NCBI GenBank assembly: GCA_050697555.1
Contig: JBOHAD010000049.1
Coordinates: 1-18,536, forward strand
DNA length: 18,536 nt
DNA from: DASQWP01 sp050697555
Lineage (GTDB): Bacteria; Actinomycetota; Thermoleophilia; Gaiellales; Gaiellaceae
Direction: 5' to 3'
Shown here piece by piece: positions 13,606 through 18,536 of the stretch; position 1 is the first letter of the stretch, and each line of letters starts with the position of its first letter. The position numbers and the translations under genes are program-made. A model generated the notes under the pieces. That model saw only the letters and a list, made by a program, of their open reading frames with translations, did not search any database and was not told the DNA's origin.

Positions 13606-14820
13606 CTAGTGCGAGACCGCCGCGGCGGCGAGCTCGGAGACGAGAGTGTCGGTGTAGAAGCGTTCCAAGGCGAAGGGAGTGATCAGGCTGGGAGTCTCGC
13701 CGCTCGCGATCAGCTCCGCAAGCGTCGTCCCCACGATCGGCGCGGCCTTGAACCCGTACGTGCCCCACCCGGTGGAGACGAGGAAGCCCTCGAGCTCGGT
13801 CTTGCCGAGGATGGGGCTGTAGTCGGGCGAGAGGTCGCAGAGCCCCGTCCACTGGCGCAGCACCTTCAAGCGCTCGAGCTGCGGGAAGAGCTCGAGCGTG
13901 TGCCGGGCCGAGTACTCCAGGAAGGGGAACGTGGCCTGGCCGGAGTAGGTCGTGTACGGCTCGATCTCCGCGCCGATCAGGAACTCGCCGCGGTCCGTCT
14001 GGGAGATGTAGACGTGCATCTGCGAGGAGACGATGATGACGTCGAGGAACGGCTTCACCGGCTCCGTGACGAAGGCCTGGAGGATGTGCGTCGTGATCGG
14101 GAGGGGCACGCCGGCCATGTCGGCGAGGAGCGTCGACCAGCCGGCGGTCGCGCTCACGACTATGTCCGTCTTCACGTGCCCGCGCGTCGTCTCGACGCCG
14201 GTGACGCGCCCGTTCGAGCGCTCGATCCCGACGACCTCCGTGTACGGGTGGATCTCGGCGCCCCCGCGGTCGGCCCCGCGCGCGTAGCCCCAGACGACGG
14301 CGTCGTGGCGGATGATGCCGCCGCGCGGGTGGTAGAGGGCGCCCATGACCGGCCAGGTGACGTCCTGCGAGAGCTCCATCTCCGGGCACAGGCGCGCGAT
14401 CTCGTCGGGGTAGATGACGCGGCTGTCGATTCCGAGGAGCTGGTTGACCTCGGCGCGCTCGGTCGCGGTGATCATCCCGCGGTCGGAGTGCGCGAGCGTC
14501 AGGTGGCCCTGCTGCGAGAAGAGCAGGTTGAAGTCGAGGTCGATCGCCAGGCCCTCGTAGAGCCGGACGCTCTCCTTGTAGAACTCGGCGCCTTCGGGCG
14601 TCCGGTAGTTCGCTCGGATGATGGTCGTGTTGCGACCGGCGGCGCCCGAGCCGATGTAGCCCTTCTCGAGCACGGCGACGTTCGTGATGCCGTGGTTCTT
14701 CGCCAGGTAATAGGCGGTCGCGAGGCCGTGCGAGCCGCCGCCGATGACGACGACGTCGTAGCGGTCCTTGAGCTCGCCGCGCGGCCGCCACATGCGCCGG
14801 ATCCGGAAGACGTCCTTCAC
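13606..14820 (-). CDS. soxB: Sarcosine oxidase subunit beta (FAD/FMN flavoprotein)
   Basis: 404 residues from GTG 14818-14820 with AAGGAG at 14831-14836. The dinucleotide loop GGGSHG is at residues 27-32. AAGRNTTIIRANY (60-72) is the beta-subunit signature. RHDAVVWGYARGAD (171-184) places His172 at the residue that carries covalent FMN in known heterotetrameric enzymes (His173/175). The C-terminal DLSPDYSPILGKTELEGFLVSTGWGTYGFKAAPIVG is the FAD-binding end. The subunit oxidises sarcosine at noncovalent FAD, and electrons pass to FMN. The start overlaps the soxG stop by 4 bp (GTGA) and the end is 6 bp from fhs. A short N-terminal extension (about 20 residues) precedes the first strand. Confidence 0.93.
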   Translation of the reverse strand: MKDVFRIRRMWRPRGELKDRYDVVVIGGGSHGLATAYYLAKNHGITNVAVLEKGYIGSGAAGRNTTIIRANYRTPEGAEFYKESVRLYEGLAIDLDFNLLFSQQGHLTLAHSDRGMITATERAEVNQLLGIDSRVIYPDEIARLCPEMELSQDVTWPVMGALYHPRGGIIRHDAVVWGYARGADRGGAEIHPYTEVVGIERSNGRVTGVETTRGHVKTDIVVSATAGWSTLLADMAGVPLPITTHILQAFVTEPVKPFLDVIIVSSQMHVYISQTDRGEFLIGAEIEPYTTYSGQATFPFLEYSARHTLELFPQLERLKVLRQWTGLCDLSPDYSPILGKTELEGFLVSTGWGTYGFKAAPIVGTTLAELIASGETPSLITPFALERFYTDTLVSELAAAAVSH

Positions 14821-15314
14821 GCCGCGCCGACTCCTTCGGCGGCGTCGACGACGACCTCGGCGACGTAGTGGCCGGACTCCTGCGGGACGAAGACGCGGAA
14901 GGTCCCCTCGTCGTCGCGCAGCACGATCCCCTGCACGTGCGCGAAGGCGCCTACGGCCGGAAGGTCCTCGAGGCCGAGATCCGTGAGGCGACGCATGAGC
15001 CTCGGGCCCTGGATCCGCAGGCCCGCGTAGCCGGCCGTCTGGTCCATTACCGCGCGAAACTGCTGACGCAGTTTCGCGCGCAGGACCGGCACGTCTTCGA
15101 AGTTGCAGAAGACGAGCGCCCGCCCAGGGGTCAGCGTGACCACCTCGAAGCCGTCGCCGTCAAAGTGCCTGACTTCGCCACGCACGTCGAGGATCCCGGT
15201 GCGGGAGACGTCCTCGATCCCGACCGGGGCGTGTGCGAGCGCGCGCTCGAGGGGCGAGCGCCAGACGGCCTCGGCCGAAGCGCGTGCGGGGGAGAGGAAG
15301 CCGAGCTCGCTCAC
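14817..15314 (-). CDS. soxG: Sarcosine oxidase subunit gamma
   Basis: 165 residues from GTG 15312-15314, overlapping the soxA stop by 4 bp. It is small and poorly conserved, as gamma subunits are. Visible marks are SPLERALAHAP near the start, DQTAGYAGLRIQGPRLMRRLTDLGLEDLP in the middle (the 'D.T....L.i.Gp' segment of the GcvT-like gamma fold) and VQGIVLRDDEGTFRVFVPQESGHYVAEVV near the end. The gamma subunit supports assembly of the tetramer and has no own cofactor. Identity rests on these marks plus its place between soxA and soxB. The coding sequence contains a perfect 13-bp inverted repeat at 15051-15080. Confidence 0.85.
   Translation of the reverse strand: MSELGFLSPARASAEAVWRSPLERALAHAPVGIEDVSRTGILDVRGEVRHFDGDGFEVVTLTPGRALVFCNFEDVPVLRAKLRQQFRAVMDQTAGYAGLRIQGPRLMRRLTDLGLEDLPAVGAFAHVQGIVLRDDEGTFRVFVPQESGHYVAEVVVDAAEGVGAA
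15051..15080. repeat. 30-bp inverted repeat inside soxG
   Basis: CGCGCGAAACTGC (15051-15063) and its exact reverse complement (15068-15080) flank TGAC. It is fully coding (part of RAKLRQQFRA in SoxG), so an inserted repeat would have to be in frame. A 13-bp perfect stem with a 4-nt loop would be a strong mRNA hairpin in mid-gene. Confidence 0.85.
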
Positions 15315-17905
15315 GAGCGGAGGTTCTCCCCGTCGGGGTCGAAGAAGGGGCGCAGGCGCACGCGGGCGCGCTCGATCGAGCCGTTCACCTTGAGGGCGAT
15401 CTCGGCGCCCTCCTCGGCGAGCTCCGGGGGCACCCAGGCCATCCCGATCGCCTTGCCGAGCTCGTCGCTCCAGCGCGAGCTCGTCACGCGCCCGCCCGGG
15501 CGCCCGTCGACCACGATCTGGCCGCCCTCGGGCGGGACGACGCCGTTCCGCATCTCGAACCCGACGAGCTGCTCGCGGAAGCCGCGCTCTTGCACCTGCT
15601 CGAGCGACCACTTGCCGACGAAGTCGTCCTTGTCCCACTTGACGATCCAGGGCATCGAGGCCTCGAGCGCGTTGGACTCGGAGTCCGTGTCCTGCCCGAT
15701 GAGGATGTGCATCTTCTCCAGGCGGAGGATGCGCTGCGGCTCGAGCCCGAACGGGCGGATGCCGAGATCCCGTCCCTGCTCGAGGATCGTGTCCCAGAGG
15801 TGCTCGCCGTAGGGGCTCGGGAAGTGGATCTCGTAGCCGAGCTCGCCGACGAAGCCGATTCGCAGGATGAGGCTGGGGACGCCGGCGACGTGTGCCTCCT
15901 TCGCATCCAGGTATCCGAAGGCGTCGTTCGAGACCTCGAGATCCGTGAGGCGCTGCATGAGCTCCCGTGCACGCGGGCCGGCAACGTTCACCGCGGCGAG
16001 CGCGCCGGTCACGTTGGCGATCTCGACGTCCAGGCCCCAGACCGCGTTCCACCATTCGAACCACTCGATGACCGCGCCTGCGCCCGTGGACGTGGTCGTG
16101 ACGTAGTACTCCTCGTCGTCGAGCCGGGCGATCGTGCCGTCGTCCATGATCCGCCCTGCGTCGGTGCCGAGAACTCCGTAGCGGATGCGCCCTACCTTCA
16201 TGTCGCCGAAGCGGTTCGGGTAGAGACGCTCCAGGAAGACGGCCGCGTCGGGGCCGGTGACGAGCAGCTTGCCGAGCGTGGAGACGTCGATGAGGCCGAG
16301 CGCGTCGTGGACGTTCTTCGCCTCGCCGGCCGGATCGCCGTAGGAGTGGGGCCGCCGCCACGTCCCCGTCCACATCATGCGCGCGCCGAGCTCCTTGTGC
16401 CGGTGGTGGATCGACGTGCGCTGAGCGGGCTCGTGCGGGCGCCCGGCGAGGAGCCCCAGCGAGACCGGCTGCCACGGCGGGCGCGCGGTCGTCGTGCCGA
16501 TCGTCGCCTCGTCGGTCTCGTTCTCGCGCGCGTAGAGGCGGATGGAAGGGACGTGGCAGAGCTTCCCCTGGCACGGCCCCATCGTCACTGTCGTGTAGCG
16601 CTTGGCGAGCTCGATCGAGTCGAACCCTTCCGCGATCGCGCGCTTGACGTCCTTGTCGGTGACGTCCTCGCAGATGCAGACGAAGCACTTCCCCTTTCGG
16701 GAAGCACCGTTGTAGGTAGCCGCAGGAACGGCGGCCGAGATCCCGTCGCCTGCGGCCGACCCGACTACTTCGACGCCGTCGGGGATCTCGACGGGTACGA
16801 AGATCCCTCGCGAGGGGTCGTACTCCACGCGGGCGCCCGCCTGCGAGAGGAGGGCGTATGCGGGCTGGCGCCCGCCGGAGGTCACGAGGAGGTCGCACGC
16901 GATCCGCCTGTCGTCCAACTCGACCGAGGAGAGCCGCCCTCTCTTCCCGTCCGCCGCGATCTGCCGAACGGGCGTCTCGCCGAGGTTGACGATCTCCGCG
17001 ACCTCGGTGCCTGCTCGCTCGAGCAGGGGGACGATGTCGAGCGCACGCTCGTCGGCGCTCACGACGACGGCCCGCTCGCCGGGCTTGAGCGACCACCGCG
17101 TCACGAGCCGGCGAACGGCCTCGGGCAACATGACGCCCACGAGGTCGTTGCCGGGAAAAAGGAGCGGTTGCTCGAGCGCGCCCGCGGCGACGACGACGAG
17201 GTCGGCGCGAAGCCGGTAGAGAAGGTTGCCGGTGTCGACGGGCACGAGGTTCCCCTCGTAGATTCCGAGCGCGACGCCGCGGATCGACTCGAAGCCGGCA
17301 CCGTCGCTCGGCGCGTCGTCCATGTCCACCACGACGACGCGCCGGCCTGCGGCCGCGTGCCGCTGCGCCGCCTCGAGACCCGAGGGCCCCGCGCCGATCA
17401 CGAGGACGTCGGCGTGCCCGTGCTCGGTGTCGAAGCGGCCCGAGCGCTTCGCGTGCTTGTCGACCGGGCCGAGTCCGGCTACGGAACGCAGGAAGCGCTC
17501 GTAGAGGGGCCACGCGCTCCGCGGCCGGATCATCGTGCGGTAGTAGAAGCCGACCGGCGTGAAGGGGCCGCCGAGCTTGTCCGTGACGGCAAGGAGGTCG
17601 CGCTGAAGCGAGCCCCAGACGTTCTGCGCCTCCACTCGGGCGCCCTCGCGCACCGGCTCGGTGCAGACGCGCACGTTGGGGACGCCGTCTACGCGCATCA
17701 TGCAGTTCGGGCACTGGCCGCGGCAGCAGAGGAGGCCGCGCGGGCGGTGGTACTTGAAGCTCCGGGAGAAGACGCGCTGCCCCCTCGCGAAGAGCGCCGA
17801 GCCGATGGAATCCCCTGGGAATCCGCGGACCGGCCATCCGTCGAAGAAGAACCTGATCTCCCGAGTGCGGTCGAGCGCCTCTCCGCGCTGAGGGTCGAGG
17901 CGCAT
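15311..17905 (-). CDS. soxA: Sarcosine oxidase subunit alpha, form with two cysteine clusters
   Basis: 864 residues from ATG 17903-17905 (TGATG overlap with soxD). Domain order: Fer2_4-like N-terminus (about 15-90), pyridine-nucleotide/FAD-type domain (GAGPSG at 171-176; ALEQPLLFPGNDLVGVMLPEAV), BFD-like segment (about 405-455), and C-terminal GcvT folate domain (about 515-864, with IGFVGELGYEIHFP). The alpha subunit binds NAD+ and, through the GcvT domain, passes the imine carbon to THF, giving CH2-THF. Two cysteine sets are present: Cys60/61-x3-4-Cys65-x2-Cys68-x12-Cys81, and Cys407/410/412 with Cys445-x4-Cys450. As I recall, the classical corynebacterial and pseudomonad subunits lack these cysteines, so this form may hold one or two [2Fe-2S] clusters. 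It seems somewhat shorter than the usual 950-1000 residues, mainly within the nucleotide-binding domain. Confidence 0.92.
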   Translation of the reverse strand: MRLDPQRGEALDRTREIRFFFDGWPVRGFPGDSIGSALFARGQRVFSRSFKYHRPRGLLCCRGQCPNCMMRVDGVPNVRVCTEPVREGARVEAQNVWGSLQRDLLAVTDKLGGPFTPVGFYYRTMIRPRSAWPLYERFLRSVAGLGPVDKHAKRSGRFDTEHGHADVLVIGAGPSGLEAAQRHAAAGRRVVVVDMDDAPSDGAGFESIRGVALGIYEGNLVPVDTGNLLYRLRADLVVVAAGALEQPLLFPGNDLVGVMLPEAVRRLVTRWSLKPGERAVVVSADERALDIVPLLERAGTEVAEIVNLGETPVRQIAADGKRGRLSSVELDDRRIACDLLVTSGGRQPAYALLSQAGARVEYDPSRGIFVPVEIPDGVEVVGSAAGDGISAAVPAATYNGASRKGKCFVCICEDVTDKDVKRAIAEGFDSIELAKRYTTVTMGPCQGKLCHVPSIRLYARENETDEATIGTTTARPPWQPVSLGLLAGRPHEPAQRTSIHHRHKELGARMMWTGTWRRPHSYGDPAGEAKNVHDALGLIDVSTLGKLLVTGPDAAVFLERLYPNRFGDMKVGRIRYGVLGTDAGRIMDDGTIARLDDEEYYVTTTSTGAGAVIEWFEWWNAVWGLDVEIANVTGALAAVNVAGPRARELMQRLTDLEVSNDAFGYLDAKEAHVAGVPSLILRIGFVGELGYEIHFPSPYGEHLWDTILEQGRDLGIRPFGLEPQRILRLEKMHILIGQDTDSESNALEASMPWIVKWDKDDFVGKWSLEQVQERGFREQLVGFEMRNGVVPPEGGQIVVDGRPGGRVTSSRWSDELGKAIGMAWVPPELAEEGAEIALKVNGSIERARVRLRPFFDPDGENLRS

Positions 17906-18210
17906 CAGACGGCGGGCGTGTCCGGCGTTGGAGTCGTCTCGTGCGCCGCCGCGTGGGCCGGCTCGGCGATCCAGGTCGAGAGCACCTCGTTCGTGCGCGT
18001 GTCCCGCTCGGCCTGGAACCACTGCTCGCAGCCGAGCCGGTGGCACCACCATTCGCGCTGCACTCCGGCGACGTTGCGGCGGAAGTAGAGATACGACGTC
18101 AGCTCACGGAAGCTCGGTGAGCTCCTCGGCCGCACTGTCACCTCCCCGGCGCACGTGAACTCGTTGGCGTCGCGCGGGCCGCAGTTGGGGCAGGAGAGCA
18201 GGAACGACAT
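17905..18210 (-). CDS. soxD: Sarcosine oxidase subunit delta
   Basis: 101 residues from ATG 18208-18210, the normal delta length. Zinc ligands are clear: Cys7-x2-Cys10 near the N-terminus and His57-x3-Cys61 in the REWWCHRLGCEQWFQAERDT segment, matching the Cys6/Cys9/His59/Cys63 pattern of known delta subunits. YLYFRRNVAG and the R-D-T end are also family-like. The delta subunit is a small zinc protein that packs against alpha. The start overlaps the stop of the upstream GntR-type gene (TGATG at 18208-18212), and its own stop overlaps soxA in the same manner, so the three genes are translationally coupled. The last 25 residues are Ala/Thr/Pro-rich and not conserved. Confidence 0.92.
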   Translation of the reverse strand: MSFLLSCPNCGPRDANEFTCAGEVTVRPRSSPSFRELTSYLYFRRNVAGVQREWWCHRLGCEQWFQAERDTRTNEVLSTWIAEPAHAAAHETTPTPDTPAV

Positions 18211-18536
18211 CAGCTCGCGGTGACCTCGGCGGTCGACGTCTCGACATTGTCGAGCATGCGCTGGAGCTCCGCCAGCACCCAGGTGAGAGCGTCCCGGGTG
18301 GCGGCCTCGGCAGCCTCGCCGTCGCGGGCCCTGCAGGCCTCGAGCAGCGTGTCGGGCCCGCGCCGCAGGTCGGCGAATGCCTCGGGATCGCGGCAGAGGA
18401 AGAGGATGTAGCGCTCGACGCGGATGCGCTGGTCCTCGAGCGCCCGCAGCAGGCGCGGCCGCTCGGCGCACCTGTAGCACGCGTCGCGGAGCGACCAGAA
18501 CGAGCGGATGTAGGCAGCGAGATCGCCGGCGCGGAA
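18210..18536 (-). CDS. GntR/FadR-type regulator, C-terminal FCD domain (5' end beyond window)
   Basis: The last 108 codons of a minus-strand gene enter from the right edge and stop with TGA at 18210-18212. The visible part is all helical: DLAAYIRSFWSLRDACYRCAERPRLLRALEDQRIRVERYILF followed by LRRGPDTLLEACRARDGEAAEATRDALTWVLAEL. This is the pattern of an FCD effector domain (a helix with a conserved aromatic, 'N/RP.LL..L..lr', and 'A...gD...A......h'). Such domains sense carboxylates in FadR-type repressors. The DNA-binding half is not in the window. The 1-bp overlap with soxD makes it the head, or near the head, of the sarcosine operon, and so its likely regulator. Assignment is moderately sure. 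Confidence 0.65.
   Translation of the reverse strand, partial: FRAGDLAAYIRSFWSLRDACYRCAERPRLLRALEDQRIRVERYILFLCRDPEAFADLRRGPDTLLEACRARDGEAAEAATRDALTWVLAELQRMLDNVETSTAEVTAS

Noticed and set aside
12956..14791. 611-codon minus-strand frame over soxB and fhs
   Set aside because: Shadow frame rich in Arg/His/Pro that crosses two real genes and has no motif.
14817..17837. 1006-codon minus-strand frame
   Set aside because: Only its last 165 codons (soxG) are protein-like; the rest is an Arg-rich shadow of soxA in another frame, so it is not a fusion protein.
15233..18088. 951-codon plus-strand frame opposite soxA
   Set aside because: Antisense shadow; charged low-complexity sequence without domains, while soxA on the other strand is unmistakable.
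1..18536. CRISPR arrays, tRNA or rRNA genes
   Set aside because: No regularly spaced direct repeats and no cloverleaf or rRNA-like sequence was seen on either strand.

Overview
The window is a high-GC bacterial segment with very tight gene packing, GTG/ATG starts and many 1-4 bp stop/start overlaps. This looks like an actinobacterium. The gene mix and the many palindromic intergenic elements make a Thermoleophilia-type lineage plausible, but that is inference without a marker gene.

Left part (1-5040): a methylated-amine / one-carbon module. A partial (Fe-S) protein of heterodisulfide-reductase type lies on the minus strand. It diverges from a peptidase C26 (PuuD-like) gene that carries an in-frame TAG. 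Then come a stand-alone GcvT-fold folate-dependent methyltransferase and its IclR regulator (minus strand, 4 bp overlap). Divergent from these is a DAO-fold FAD oxidoreductase. After it lie two 27-bp hairpins with identical arms.

Middle (5040-7945): an intact SCO1-like copper/thiol protein, a broken and truncated class I glutamine amidotransferase, a 167-bp element bounded by TTGAYCGRAAA motifs, a CPA1 Na+(K+)/H+ antiporter with two compensating frameshifts, and two overlapping small membrane-protein genes, one of them PepSY-like.

7945-10270 (plus strand): an ammonium transporter gene followed by three very small genes: two single-pass membrane proteins of 94 and 54 residues and a 75-residue zinc-ribbon protein. 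Overlaps and strong ribosome-binding sites suggest one unit. I do not recognise this cassette, and it is the best candidate for something undescribed.

Right part (18536 down to 10287, minus strand): one long operon, gntR(partial)-soxD-soxA-soxG-soxB-fhs-fchA-folD. It encodes heterotetrameric sarcosine oxidase plus the three enzymes that turn methylene-tetrahydrofolate into formate and ATP. Sarcosine would go to glycine + CH2-THF (SoxABDG), then methenyl-THF (FolD), 10-formyl-THF (FchA), and formate + ATP (Fhs). FolD lacks the catalytic lysine of bifunctional enzymes, which fits a dedicated FchA beside it. SoxA keeps two cysteine clusters that, as I recall, the classical enzyme has lost. Glycine and ammonium handling (AmtB) next door fits use of methylated glycines as nitrogen and carbon source.

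The window is also rich in perfect or near-perfect inverted repeats of several unrelated families, in intergenic gaps, inside the operon and once inside a coding sequence.
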